Source: Clostridia bacterium (GTDB taxonomy: Bacteria; Bacillota; Clostridia; Oscillospirales; Acutalibacteraceae). From it: 64,000 nucleotides of DNA. The stretch spans positions 1 to 64,000 of the forward strand of contig JAFRRP010000025.1 in NCBI GenBank assembly GCA_017428085.1, written 5' to 3'. The notes under the pieces were generated by a model. It saw only the letters and a list, made by a program, of their open reading frames with translations. It was not told where the DNA came from and searched no databases. Shown one piece after another: positions 41,756 through 51,054 of the stretch. The position numbers and the translations under genes were made by a program. Each line of letters begins with the position of its first letter. Within the stretch, counting starts at the first letter, position 1.

Positions 41756-43159
41756 ATGAAAAAGGCGTACGAGCTGGCGCAGCAGGCCCGGCCTACCCCA
41801 AGACAATTGAAATGGCAGGAAAATGAGTTCTACGCCCTCGTCAGTTACGGTATGCCCGTCTTTACAGGCAAACAGTACGGCGACGGGCGTACGCCTGCTT
41901 CTATGTTCTGGCCGGAGGATATGGACACCGATTCCTGGTGCGAAACGGCGAAAATCGCCGGCATGCGCGGGATCGTACTGACCTGCAAGCATTACGACGG
42001 CTTTTGCCTGTGGCCTTCGGAATACACGGATTACAGCGTCAAAAGCTCCAACTGGCTGGACGGCGAGGGCGACCTTGTGAAAATGGTCGCCGATTCCTGC
42101 CGCCGGTACGGGCTGAAGTTCGGCGTGTACGTGGCTCCCTGGGACCGGCACGAGCCCACCTACGGCAGCGGCAAAGACTACGACGACTTTTTCTGCGGCC
42201 TGCTGACGGAGCTGCTGACGAACTACGGCGACGTGTTCTGCGTGTGGTTGGACGGCGTTTGCGGCGCGGACGAAAAGCGTGTGCAGAACTACGACTGGGC
42301 CAGGTATTATCAGACGATCCGAACCCTTGCGCCGGACGCCGCCATCGCGTTTTGCGGGCCGGACGTGCGCTGGTGCGGGAATGAGAAAGGTTACACCCGC
42401 CCATCGGAGTGGAGCTGCGTGCCCGCCCATCTGGGCGTAGGGGAGGACGGGGCTTCCGTTCCCTCGTCATCTAAAAAGAAGACGACGTTGATGGACGCGG
42501 ACATCGGCAGCCGCAAGGCCATCAAAGACGAGACGGAATTTATCTGGTACCCCTGCGAGGTCTCCGTCCCCATGCGGGCGCACTGGTTTTTTGACGAGGC
42601 CGACAAGTATTCCTCCAAGACCAAGGACAAGCTGCAAAAGCTTTATTACAATACGGTAGGCAACAACGCCTGCCTGATGCTGGGGCTTTCCCCCAACAAG
42701 CGGGGCGTGCTGGATGAGACCGATACGCAGATTTTGACTGCCTTCGGGCGCGATCTGGAAATATTCTTCGGCTTCAACCTGCTGGCCAACGCAGCGTCCA
42801 TCACAGCCTCCAGCGAGTATTCAGACGATTGCTCCGCCAACAAGCTGTTAGCGGATGACCGCAAGAAGTACTGGCGGCCGGCGGAGGGCGACAAAAAGCC
42901 GGAGCTGACAGTGGAATTCCGGGAGGAAGAGCTGTTCGATAAGATCATGCTGGGCGAGAATATCGCGAACGGCCAGCACCTTGAGGCTTTCGAGGTCTAT
43001 GCCCTGAATGAAAAGGGTAAATGGAAAAAGATCTGTGAGGGTGAAACGGTTGGATATAAAAAAATCTGCAGCGTCGACCCCATGAAGGCAAAGAAGCTGA
43101 AATTCGTTTTCACCGAATACCGTTCCTTCTTCGAGCTCAACAAACTGCAGATCAATTAA
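41756..43159 (+). CDS. Alpha-L-fucosidase (GH29) with C-terminal discoidin-like domain
   Basis: 467 aa from ATG 41756; upstream codons overlap DUF1667 and are not family-like. GH29 barrel with GIVLTCKHYDGFCLWPS (about residue 70) and nucleophile Asp about 165 in VFCVWLDGV, then an F5/8-type beta-sandwich (ASSEYSDDCSANKLLADD, from about 345). It hydrolyses terminal alpha-L-fucose. No signal peptide. It starts only 7 bases after the DUF1667 stop with no obvious ribosome binding site, so it is probably translated by coupling, an unexpected partner for a glycerol-3-phosphate-type operon. Confidence 0.88.
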   Translation: MKKAYELAQQARPTPRQLKWQENEFYALVSYGMPVFTGKQYGDGRTPASMFWPEDMDTDSWCETAKIAGMRGIVLTCKHYDGFCLWPSEYTDYSVKSSNWLDGEGDLVKMVADSCRRYGLKFGVYVAPWDRHEPTYGSGKDYDDFFCGLLTELLTNYGDVFCVWLDGVCGADEKRVQNYDWARYYQTIRTLAPDAAIAFCGPDVRWCGNEKGYTRPSEWSCVPAHLGVGEDGASVPSSSKKKTTLMDADIGSRKAIKDETEFIWYPCEVSVPMRAHWFFDEADKYSSKTKDKLQKLYYNTVGNNACLMLGLSPNKRGVLDETDTQILTAFGRDLEIFFGFNLLANAASITASSEYSDDCSANKLLADDRKKYWRPAEGDKKPELTVEFREEELFDKIMLGENIANGQHLEAFEVYALNEKGKWKKICEGETVGYKKICSVDPMKAKKLKFVFTEYRSFFELNKLQIN

Positions 43160-43170
43160 ATCGGCAATAA

Positions 43171-43206
43171 AGAAAACGGCAGGTCCTCCCGCCGTTTTTT
43201 TTATCT
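43171..43206. terminator. Bidirectional intrinsic terminator
   Basis: Stem AAAACGGC-GG / CC-GCCGTTTT at 43173-43197 with a T run to 43202, between the convergent fucosidase and dusB genes. Confidence 0.8.
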
Positions 43207-43207
43207 A

Positions 43208-44173
43208 TTACTTTGTCAATGCGATCGCTTTTTCTGCCAGCAGCGACAGTTCCTCAAAGCTGCTCACGTTACTGAATTCGTTGCGTAATTTGGCGGAGCC
43301 CTTCAATCCCTTCGTGTACCACAGGGCGTGCTTGCGGATCTCCAGCATCCCGATCTTGTCGCCGCGCAGCTCGCAGATGCGTTTCGCGTGGGCGAGCATG
43401 ACTTCCATCTTTGTTTCCACGTCCGGTTCAGGCTGATAAGCGCCCGTGGAAAGGTCGTCGTTGATCTGTGAGAACAGCCACGGCCGGCCCAGCGTGCCGC
43501 GCCCCGCCATGACGAGGTCGCAGCCGGTGATTTCGAACATCCGTTTTGCGTCCTCCGGGGTGAAGATATCGCCGTTGCCGATGACAGGGATCTTGACCGC
43601 CTGTTTGACGGCTCGTATCAGATCAAGGTTGACCGGCGGCGCGTACATCTGCGCCTTGGTCCGTCCGTGTACCGTCACCGCCGCCGCGCCGTTGGCCTCC
43701 ATGATTCTGGCGAATTCCACGCAATTGACCGATGTATCGTCCCATCCGAGACGGAATTTGACCGTCACGGGGACGTTCACCGCGTCCGCCACCGCCCGGC
43801 AGATGCGCCCGGCCAGCGCGGGGTCCTTCATCAGCACGCTGCCGCCGCCGTTCTTCGTCACCTTCGGCGTGGGGCAGCCCATGTTGATATCGATGATCTC
43901 CGGCGAAAAGCGCAGGGCGAACCGCGCCGCCTCGGCCATGGTCTCCGGCTCGCCGCCGAAGATCTGGATGGCGGAGGGGCGTTCGCTGTCGGAAATGCGC
44001 ATCAGCTCCTGCGACTTTTTATCGTGGAGCGTCACGCCCTTGGCGCTGACCATTTCGCCCACGGTGTAGGCCGCGCCGTAGGATTTGCACAGCTCCCGGA
44101 AGGCCCTGTCCGCCACGCCCGCCATGGGCGCCAGCGCGCATTTGCCTGTGATCTCAATGTTGCCGATATACAA
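43208..44173 (-). CDS. dusB: tRNA-dihydrouridine synthase
   Basis: 321 aa. Start assigned to TTG 44173 because AAGGAG sits 6 bases upstream and the family N-terminus (IGNIEITGKCALAPMAGVADRAFR) follows directly. The frame stays open far upstream but that part has no homology and runs antisense to polA. FMN-dependent reduction of uridine in tRNA; the catalytic Cys is in INMGCPTPKVTKNGGGS and the FMN contacts are in VHGRT and GNGDIFTPED. The DusB subfamily is the usual one in Clostridia. Confidence 0.93.
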   Translation of the reverse strand: MYIGNIEITGKCALAPMAGVADRAFRELCKSYGAAYTVGEMVSAKGVTLHDKKSQELMRISDSERPSAIQIFGGEPETMAEAARFALRFSPEIIDINMGCPTPKVTKNGGGSVLMKDPALAGRICRAVADAVNVPVTVKFRLGWDDTSVNCVEFARIMEANGAAAVTVHGRTKAQMYAPPVNLDLIRAVKQAVKIPVIGNGDIFTPEDAKRMFEITGCDLVMAGRGTLGRPWLFSQINDDLSTGAYQPEPDVETKMEVMLAHAKRICELRGDKIGMLEIRKHALWYTKGLKGSAKLRNEFSNVSSFEELSLLAEKAIALTK

Positions 44174-44317
44174 AGCGATCTCCTTCAATTTGGTTTTATC
44201 CGGTAAATGATACTCAAAATACTGAATTATCATAACATAAAAAAAATCATAATAAAAGTAGCAATCCGAAAAAAAATATGATATGATAGATAAAAACCAT
44301 ATGAAAGGTGTATTCAT

Positions 44318-46936
44318 ATGAATTTTCTGGTCATCGACGGCAACAGCATCGTCAACCGGGCGTTTTACGGCATCAAGCTGCTGAACGCCAAGGACGGGCA
44401 TTTCACCAACGCCCTGTTCGGCTTCATGAACATCTTTATGAGCCTGACGGACAATTACCGTCCGGAGGCCGTCGCGGTGGCGTTCGACGTTCACCAGCCC
44501 ACCTTCCGCCACAAGATGTACGACGGCTACAAGGCCGGGCGAAAATCCATGCCCCCGGAGCTGTTCGAGCAGATGGAGCCGCTGAAAAAGCTGCTTTCCG
44601 CCTACGGCTGCCATATCGTGGAATGCCCCGGATACGAAGCGGACGACATCCTCGGCACGCTTTCCGCCGCGACCCCGGCGGGCGACCGGTGCTATATCGC
44701 CACCGGCGACCGGGACTCTTTGCAGCTCATCAAAGACAACGTGACCGTTCTGCTGACCTCCACCAAAATGGGCCGCACGCAGACCGTGGAATATACCCCC
44801 GAAACGCTGATGGAGGAATACGGCGTGGTTCCCTCCGGTATGATCGAGCTCAAGGCCCTGCAGGGCGACAGCTCCGACAACATTCCCGGTGTGGCGGGCA
44901 TCGGCCCCAAAACGGCGGGCGATTTGATCAAAAAATACAAAACCATTGATTATATTTATGACCATATCGACGAGATCGAAGTCTCCGCGGGAGTACGCGC
45001 CAAGCTGGCCGCCGATAAGGACAACGCCTTTTTCAGCCGACAGCTCGGCACCATCTGTCTGGAAGCGCCGGTGGATACCGACGTCAGTCACTATATACTG
45101 AACCCGAGGGACGACGCCGCGCTGCTGAAGGAGCTGTCCTACCACGAGATGTTCAAGCTGATCGCCCGTCTGAAATTGGACGGCGCGGCGAAAGCGCCCG
45201 CGGCGGTTTCTGCGGAAACGCCGGTCAAAACGCTGCGGCTCTTTACGGAGGAAGCCGCGAACGCCGTTTTGTCCGAGACGTCCGCCGTATATGTGTATGC
45301 CGTCTGGCAGGACGGCGAGCCGTCGGCGGTCCTGATCGGCCGCGGCGAAGCACTCTATTACCACGAAGATTCGGATCTGTTCGCCGGGCAGCGGTTGTTT
45401 GCCCTGTTGGAAAACGCCGATATCCCGAAATACGTCAACGACGCCAAGCCGTTTTATTCCTATGCGCTGCAAAAAGGCCGGGCAGTCAATCACGTGGTTT
45501 TCGATTTGTCTCTCGCCGCCTATATCCTCGATCCCAACGCCTCGGAATACGGCGCGGAGCAGTTGGCTTTGAGCTACCGCGTGCCCACCGCGTCCCCCGC
45601 GGCTGCGGATGACGCTGCCGCCGCGTTTTTAGAAGAAAACGGCGAGACCGCGCGGATCGCCGCCGCGTTCCCGGTGCTGTGCGGCAGGCTGGAAGCGCTG
45701 ATCGCCGAACGGGACGAGACGAAGCTGCTGCGGGAGATCGAGATCCCGCTGGCGCAGGTGCTGGCGGAGATGGAGGCGGCGGGCATCCGCGTCAATCCGG
45801 CGGATATCCAAAGCTATTCCGAAACGCTCTCCGCGCAGATCGAATCGCTTGAAAAAGAGATCACCGAAATGGCGGGGGAGGCGTTCAATATCAATTCCCC
45901 GAAGCAGCTGGGCGTGATCCTGTTTGAAAAGCTGGGCATCCCCGCCAAAAAGAAGACGAAAACGGGTTATTCCACCAACGCGGAGGTGCTGGAAGCGCTG
46001 GCGGACGACTATCCCATCGTTTCTAAAATCCTTGAATACAGGACATACAGCAAGCTGAAATCCACCTACTGCGACGGGCTGCTTTCCGCCGTGGACGCGG
46101 ACGGGCGTGTGCGCTGTACCTTCAATCAGAAGGAGACCCGAACCGGGCGGCTGTCCTCCACGGAGCCGAATCTGCAGAATATCCCGGTCAGGACGCCGGT
46201 CGGAAGGGAGTTCCGGAAATTCTTTGTCGCGGATGCGGGGAACGTCATCGTGGACGCAGACTACTCCCAGATCGAGCTGAGGGTGCTGGCCGATCTGTCC
46301 GGGGACAAAAACATGCTGGCGGCGTTCAACTCCGGTACGGATATCCACGCCGTCACCGCCGCCAAGGTGTTCAGCGTCCCGTTGGAGGATGTGTCTTCCG
46401 AGCTGCGCAGCAAGGCGAAAGCGGTCAACTTCGGCATCGTCTACGGGATCGGCGCGTTTTCGCTGGCAAAGAACATCCATTCCACCCGGCAGGAGGCCGA
46501 GCAATTCATCAACGCCTATCTCTCGCTTTATTCCGGCATTGACCGCTATATGAAGGAATGTATCGTGAAGGCGAAGGAGCGCGGCTACGCCGAGACGATC
46601 TTCAACCGGAGACGCTATCTGCCGGAGCTGACCTCCTCCAACCATATGATCCGTTCCTTCGGGGAGCGGGTGGCGCGGAACATGCCCATTCAGGGCACCG
46701 CGGCGGATATCATCAAGATCGCCATGGTCAACGTCAACCGGCGGCTGAAACAGGACCATCCCAACGCGCGGCTCATCATGCAGGTCCACGACGAACTGAT
46801 GGTGGAGTGCCCTGAGGCCGACGCGGAGGCAATGACCGCGCTGGTGAAAGAGGAAATGGAAAACGCCGTGAAGCTTAAAGTGAAACTCTCCGTGGACGCT
46901 TCTTACGGCAGATCGTGGTATGAGGCGAAGGGCTGA
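44318..46936 (+). CDS. polA: DNA polymerase I
   Basis: 872 aa. N-terminal 5'-3' flap exonuclease domain (LVIDGNSIVNRAFYG; acidic sites in CPGYEADDILGTL and TGDRDSLQL), a middle 3'-5' exonuclease-like domain that lacks the DxE metal motif and so should not proofread, and an A-family polymerase: motif A VDADYSQIELR (about 645), motif B RSKAKAVNFGIVYG (about 696), motif C QVHDELMVE (about 822). Fills Okazaki gaps and repair patches. AAAGGTG precedes the ATG. rimI and tsaD follow closely. Confidence 0.96.
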   Translation: MNFLVIDGNSIVNRAFYGIKLLNAKDGHFTNALFGFMNIFMSLTDNYRPEAVAVAFDVHQPTFRHKMYDGYKAGRKSMPPELFEQMEPLKKLLSAYGCHIVECPGYEADDILGTLSAATPAGDRCYIATGDRDSLQLIKDNVTVLLTSTKMGRTQTVEYTPETLMEEYGVVPSGMIELKALQGDSSDNIPGVAGIGPKTAGDLIKKYKTIDYIYDHIDEIEVSAGVRAKLAADKDNAFFSRQLGTICLEAPVDTDVSHYILNPRDDAALLKELSYHEMFKLIARLKLDGAAKAPAAVSAETPVKTLRLFTEEAANAVLSETSAVYVYAVWQDGEPSAVLIGRGEALYYHEDSDLFAGQRLFALLENADIPKYVNDAKPFYSYALQKGRAVNHVVFDLSLAAYILDPNASEYGAEQLALSYRVPTASPAAADDAAAAFLEENGETARIAAAFPVLCGRLEALIAERDETKLLREIEIPLAQVLAEMEAAGIRVNPADIQSYSETLSAQIESLEKEITEMAGEAFNINSPKQLGVILFEKLGIPAKKKTKTGYSTNAEVLEALADDYPIVSKILEYRTYSKLKSTYCDGLLSAVDADGRVRCTFNQKETRTGRLSSTEPNLQNIPVRTPVGREFRKFFVADAGNVIVDADYSQIELRVLADLSGDKNMLAAFNSGTDIHAVTAAKVFSVPLEDVSSELRSKAKAVNFGIVYGIGAFSLAKNIHSTRQEAEQFINAYLSLYSGIDRYMKECIVKAKERGYAETIFNRRRYLPELTSSNHMIRSFGERVARNMPIQGTAADIIKIAMVNVNRRLKQDHPNARLIMQVHDELMVECPEADAEAMTALVKEEMENAVKLKVKLSVDASYGRSWYEAKG

Positions 46937-46937
46937 T

Positions 46938-47393
46938 ATGGAGCTGACCATACGAAACGCCATGCCAGAAGACGCCGTAACGATTGCCGCGATAGAAAAC
47001 GCGTGCTTTTCCGCCCCGTGGAGTGAAAAGCAGATCGCGGAGGAAATCGCCAGGGATAACGCCGTGTTTTTTGTCGCCGATCAGGGCGGCGAGGTCTGCG
47101 GATACGTCAGCGCCGAGGATATCTGCGGCGAGTGTTACATGGGCAATCTGGCGGTCGCGCCGGATCGCCGCAGGCAAAGGATCGGCTTTGCGTTGCTGCA
47201 AAAACTCATGGAGGCGGCAAAATCGCGCGGCTGTGTTTTTCTGACGCTGGAAGTGCGGGAAAGCAATCTTTCCGCGCGGGAATTATACGAAAAATGCGGC
47301 TTTTCTCTTGTGGGAAACAGGAAAGCGTTTTATGAAGCGCCGAGAGAAAACGCCTGTATCTATACGCTGTATTTCAAAGAGGAACACACATGA
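46938..47393 (+). CDS. rimI: Ribosomal protein S18-alanine N-acetyltransferase
   Basis: 151 aa, GNAT fold. Acetyl-CoA loop RRQRIGFALLQKL, preceded by MGNLAVAPD, and the C-terminal ESNLSARELYEKCGF block are RimI hallmarks. Starts one base after the polA stop and overlaps tsaD by four bases (ATGA). The rimI-tsaD pairing is standard in Firmicutes, but the usual tsaE and tsaB partners are not upstream here. Confidence 0.9.
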   Translation: MELTIRNAMPEDAVTIAAIENACFSAPWSEKQIAEEIARDNAVFFVADQGGEVCGYVSAEDICGECYMGNLAVAPDRRRQRIGFALLQKLMEAAKSRGCVFLTLEVRESNLSARELYEKCGFSLVGNRKAFYEAPRENACIYTLYFKEEHT

Positions 47394-48397
47394 ACATATT
47401 GGCTATTGAATCATCCTGCGACGATACCGGCGTCGCGGTCGTCAAAGACGGCAGGGAAGTGCTGTCGTCCGTCATCGCCTCCCAGGTGCCGGAGCACATC
47501 ATTTACGGCGGCGTGGTGCCGGAGATCGCCAGCCGCCGCCACTGCGAGGCCATCAGCGGCGTCACAAGGGTGGCGCTGGAAGAGGCCGGGCTGACGCTGG
47601 ACGATATCGACGCGCTGGCCTGCACCTACGCGCCGGGGCTGATCGGCGCGCTGCTGGTGGGCGTCAACTTCGCCAAGGGGCTGTCCTATGCCACGGGCAA
47701 GCCGCTGGTCCCCGTCCACCATCTGCGGGGGCACGTGGCCAGCAACTACATCTGCCATCCCGATCTGGAGCCGCCGTTCCTCGCGCTGGTGGTCTCCGGC
47801 GGGCACACGCACCTGATCCATGTAAAGGATTACACGGATTACGAAGTGATAGGCCGCACCCGGGACGACGCGGCGGGGGAGGCCATGGACAAGGCCGCCC
47901 GTGCCATGGGGCTGCCGTACCCCGGCGGGCTGAATCTGGACAAAGCCGCTCAGGGCGGCGACGAGAAGGCGTATCCGTTTCCGTCCCCCCGCGTGGACGC
48001 CGCCGCTTTCGATTTCAGCTTTTCCGGTATGAAGACCTCCGTCGTCAACCTGATCCACAACAAGGAACAGAAGGGCGAGCCGATCGACGTGCAGAACATC
48101 GGAGCTTCCTATATCCACTGCGTCGTGCGGCTGCTGTGCCACAACACGGAAATGGCGATCAAACAGTTCCGCCCGGAACGGCTGGTGGTGGCGGGGGGCG
48201 TTTCCGCCAACAGCTTCCTGCGGCGGGATATGGCAAAGCTGTGCAAACAATACCGCGTGAAGCTGTATTTCCCCGAGCTGAAATACTGCGGCGACAACGC
48301 CGCCATGATCGGCTCGCAGGCATATTATGAGTACCGGAAGGGCCATCTCGCGGACTTAAAATTGAACGCCGCGGCGGTTCTGGATATTGACAAATGA
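47390..48397 (+). CDS. tsaD: tRNA N6-threonylcarbamoyladenosine transferase TsaD (Kae1)
   Basis: 335 aa. Transfers threonylcarbamoyl from its adenylate to A37 of ANN-decoding tRNAs. ASKHA-fold motifs: IESSCDDTGVAVV at the N-terminus, metal ligands in HHLRGHVASNY (His about 109 and 113), VSGGHTHL, FSFSGMKTSV and GGVSANSFLR. It needs TsaB and TsaE, which must lie elsewhere. The promoter of pckG overlaps its 3' end. Confidence 0.96.
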   Translation: MNILAIESSCDDTGVAVVKDGREVLSSVIASQVPEHIIYGGVVPEIASRRHCEAISGVTRVALEEAGLTLDDIDALACTYAPGLIGALLVGVNFAKGLSYATGKPLVPVHHLRGHVASNYICHPDLEPPFLALVVSGGHTHLIHVKDYTDYEVIGRTRDDAAGEAMDKAARAMGLPYPGGLNLDKAAQGGDEKAYPFPSPRVDAAAFDFSFSGMKTSVVNLIHNKEQKGEPIDVQNIGASYIHCVVRLLCHNTEMAIKQFRPERLVVAGGVSANSFLRRDMAKLCKQYRVKLYFPELKYCGDNAAMIGSQAYYEYRKGHLADLKLNAAAVLDIDK

Positions 48398-48415
48398 GGT
48401 TACATGTAATATAAT
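48387..48415 (+). promoter_or_regulatory. pckG promoter with palindromic spacer
   Basis: TTGACA (48387-48392), 17-bp spacer, TATAAT (48410-48415), a perfect consensus starting inside the end of tsaD. The spacer holds the palindrome TTACATGTAA (48400-48409), a possible regulator site. Confidence 0.75.
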
Positions 48416-48466
48416 ATTTATGTTTTGGATAAAAATTTCACAATCTTACGAAAGGGGTAAATACCT

Positions 48467-50245
48467 ATGGCATTGACCACCAACAAGTCCATCCTGTCAT
48501 GGATCGACGAAAAAGTGGAGCTCGTCAAGCCGGACAAAATCGTCTGGATCGACGGCACCAAAGAACAGATCGAAGCGCTTCGTGAGGAAGGCTGCTCCAC
48601 CGGCGAAATGATCCGCCTGAACCAGGAGCTGCTGCCGGATTGCTATCTGCACCGTACGGATCCCACCGACGTGGCCCGCGTGGAGGACAGGACCCTCATC
48701 TGCACGCCGACCGAAGAAGAGGCCGGTCCCACCAACCACTGGATGGAGCCGAACGCCTGCTATAAAATGCTCTATGATATCGCGCGCGATTCCTACAAGG
48801 GCAGGACCATGTACGTGATCCCGTACTCTATGGGCCCCGTGGGCTCCAAGTTCTCCAAGGTGGGCATCGAGCTGACCGACTCCATCTACGTGGTGCTGAA
48901 TATGTGCATCATGACCCGCGTGGGCAAGGCCGTCATGGACGCGCTGGGCGATTCCGACGACTGGGTGCGCGGCCTGCACTGCAAGTGCACCATCGACCCC
49001 GAAAAGCGCTGGATCTGCCAGTTCCCGCAGGACAACACCATCATTTCCGTCAACTCCGGTTACGGCGGCAACGTGCTGCTGGGCAAAAAGTGCTTCGCCC
49101 TGCGCATCGCCTCCTATCAGGGCTGGAAAGAGGGCTGGCAGGCCGAGCATATGCTGATCCTCGGCATCGAAAAGCCCAACGGCGAGACGAAATACATCTG
49201 CGCCGCGTTCCCGTCCGCCTGCGGCAAGACCAACCTTGCCATGATGATCCCGCCCGAGGGCTTCAAAAAGGCCGGGTATAAGGTTTGGACCGTCGGCGAC
49301 GACATCTCCTGGATCCGCAAGGGCGAGGACGGCCGTCTGTACGCCATCAACCCCGAAAACGGTTTCTTCGGCGTGGCCCCCGGCACCAACATGAAATCCA
49401 ACCCCAACGCGCTGCTGACCACCAAGCGCGGCACGATCTTCACTAACGTCTGTCACAACCTCGAGAACAACACGGTCTGGTGGGAAGGCCTCGACAAGAA
49501 CCCGCCGGAGCACGCCAACGACTGGAAGGGCAACCCCTGGAACGGCAAGGAGAGCACCGAAAAGGGCGCGAACCCCAACTCCCGCTTCACCGCCCCCGCC
49601 GTCAACTGCCCGTGCCTGAGCAGCGAGTTTGAGAACCCGCAGGGCGTGCCGATCTCCGCCATCGTCTTCGGCGGCAGACGCGCAAAGCTCGCTCCGCTGG
49701 TCTATCAGTCCCGCGACTGGAACAACGGCGTGTTCGTCGGCTCCATCATGGCCTCTGAAACCACCGCCGCCGCGGCCGGCGCCGTCGGTGTGGTGCGCCG
49801 CGATCCCATGGCGATGCTGCCCTTCTGCGGCTATAACATGGGCGACTACTGGCAGCACTGGATCGACATCGGCAAGACGCTGGACGCCGACAAGGCCCCC
49901 AAGATCTTCAACGTCAACTGGTTCCGCAAGGACGACGAAGGCAACTTCTTGTGGCCCGGCTTCGGCGACAACCTGCGCGTGCTGCTTTGGATCCTTGACC
50001 GCTGCGACGGCAAGGTGGACGCCAAGGAGACTGCCATCGGCTACGTGCCCTATGCCAAGGATATCGACCTGACCGGCATCGAGGACGAGGTCCCGTTTGA
50101 GAATCTGGAAAAGATCCTCACCGTCGAAAACAGCCTGTGGGCGGAAGAGGTCCCCGGCATCGAGGCGTTCTACGCCAAGTTCGGCGACAAGCTGCCCGCC
50201 ACGCTGCAGGGCGAGCTGGATACGCTGAAGGCCAGCCTGAAATAA
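48467..50245 (+). CDS. pckG: Phosphoenolpyruvate carboxykinase (GTP)
   Basis: 592 aa, full length for the GTP-dependent family. Interconverts oxaloacetate and phosphoenolpyruvate, in fermenters often in the carboxylating, nucleotide-forming direction towards malate, fumarate and succinate. The P-loop with its reactive cysteine, FPSACGKTNLAMM, is at about 248-260; GNVLLGKKCFALRIAS, the kinase-2 motif VGDDISWI and FVGSIMASETTAAA are also present. AAAGGGG lies upstream. Single gene with strong promoter and terminator. Confidence 0.96.
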   Translation: MALTTNKSILSWIDEKVELVKPDKIVWIDGTKEQIEALREEGCSTGEMIRLNQELLPDCYLHRTDPTDVARVEDRTLICTPTEEEAGPTNHWMEPNACYKMLYDIARDSYKGRTMYVIPYSMGPVGSKFSKVGIELTDSIYVVLNMCIMTRVGKAVMDALGDSDDWVRGLHCKCTIDPEKRWICQFPQDNTIISVNSGYGGNVLLGKKCFALRIASYQGWKEGWQAEHMLILGIEKPNGETKYICAAFPSACGKTNLAMMIPPEGFKKAGYKVWTVGDDISWIRKGEDGRLYAINPENGFFGVAPGTNMKSNPNALLTTKRGTIFTNVCHNLENNTVWWEGLDKNPPEHANDWKGNPWNGKESTEKGANPNSRFTAPAVNCPCLSSEFENPQGVPISAIVFGGRRAKLAPLVYQSRDWNNGVFVGSIMASETTAAAAGAVGVVRRDPMAMLPFCGYNMGDYWQHWIDIGKTLDADKAPKIFNVNWFRKDDEGNFLWPGFGDNLRVLLWILDRCDGKVDAKETAIGYVPYAKDIDLTGIEDEVPFENLEKILTVENSLWAEEVPGIEAFYAKFGDKLPATLQGELDTLKASLK

Positions 50246-50257
50246 TCGAACGGATAC

Positions 50258-50296
50258 AAAAGCGCCTGCCAATCAAATGGCAGGCGTTTTGCTTTT
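50258..50296. terminator. Bidirectional intrinsic terminator
   Basis: Stem CGCCTGCCA (50263-50271) / TGGCAGGCG (50278-50286), T-rich on the plus side (TTTTGCTTTT) and A-rich upstream, between convergent genes. Confidence 0.8.
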
Positions 50297-50850
50297 CATC
50301 GGTTCCATTCGTCTCTCAAAATGGCGTATTCCGCGAGATCAAGAAATTCTCCGTCTCTGTCTTTGAACGCTTCGTGTTGCGTTCCCTCATGGGTCAGGCC
50401 GCACTTTTGCGCCACTTTGCCGGATGCGGGGTTTTTGACGGCGTGACGGATCACGATCCGGTGACAGCCTACCTCATCAAACAGGAAGGCAATGACTGCT
50501 TTTACTGTCTCGGTCATAAATCCCATGTTCCAATAGTCGAAACCCAAGTCGTATCCCAGCTCCGCGGATTCGTTTCGGTCGCTGATCCGCACTACGCTGA
50601 TTGTGCCAATGCAATGTTTCTTGTATTCCATGACCCAATTGTAACAATTTGCGTTTTCGTAAGCCGCGACCCAATCCTTCAGCAGCGCGGCGGTAGCCTC
50701 CGGTGAAGCATGCGGTTCCCACGACAGAAATTTCGTCACCCGCGGATCGTTGGCCCAGTTGTCGTACATCTCCTGCGCGTCGTCCACGGTGAACCGCCGC
50801 AGCGTCAGCCGTTCGGTCGTGATCGTCTGTGTGCCTTTATGCGTCAGCAT
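50296..50850 (-). CDS. GNAT-family N-acetyltransferase (RimJ/RimL type)
   Basis: 184 aa. Opens with TITTERLTLRRFTVDDAQEMYDNW and contains ELGYDLGFDYWNMGFMTE and IRHAVKNPASGKVAQKCGL, the acetyl-CoA and C-terminal blocks of the RimJ/RimL group. These proteins acetylate ribosomal proteins, antibiotics or small amines; the target here cannot be read. AAAGGAGG precedes the ATG. Single gene. Confidence 0.88.
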   Translation of the reverse strand: MLTHKGTQTITTERLTLRRFTVDDAQEMYDNWANDPRVTKFLSWEPHASPEATAALLKDWVAAYENANCYNWVMEYKKHCIGTISVVRISDRNESAELGYDLGFDYWNMGFMTETVKAVIAFLFDEVGCHRIVIRHAVKNPASGKVAQKCGLTHEGTQHEAFKDRDGEFLDLAEYAILRDEWNR

Positions 50851-50894
50851 TGTTGTTCCTCCTTTGAGAATTGGGGATTTTTCGGTTGATATTG

Positions 50895-51054
50895 CGGTAG
50901 CGCGGCACCTCAGTGCCGCTCACAGCAATTGCAACTTTTTGACTGTGTTTTGATGATAAAGACCTTTTCTTGAAAATGAAAGTATTATTTAACCGAACAG
51001 TACATCATAATATATCGTTTATGTCAGTAGCGGCACTGAGGTGCCGCGCTACCG
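50895..51054. repeat. Perfect 26-base inverted repeat, each arm a REP-like hairpin
   Basis: 50895-50920 and 51029-51054 are exact reverse complements, 108 bases apart. Each arm is itself a hairpin (GCGGCAC/GTGCCGC, loop CTCA or TGAG). The DNA between is AT-rich and has no gene. The arms share the TAGC-flanked stem plan with hairpins at 10951-11021 and 62861-62886. Whether this is a mobile miniature element or an RNA-level feature is unknown. Confidence 0.8.

Noticed and set aside
44174..45493. A long N-terminal extension of dusB (would be a 761-aa fusion)
   Set aside because: The extension is antisense to polA and without homology; TTG 44173 has a good ribosome binding site and the family N-terminus follows.
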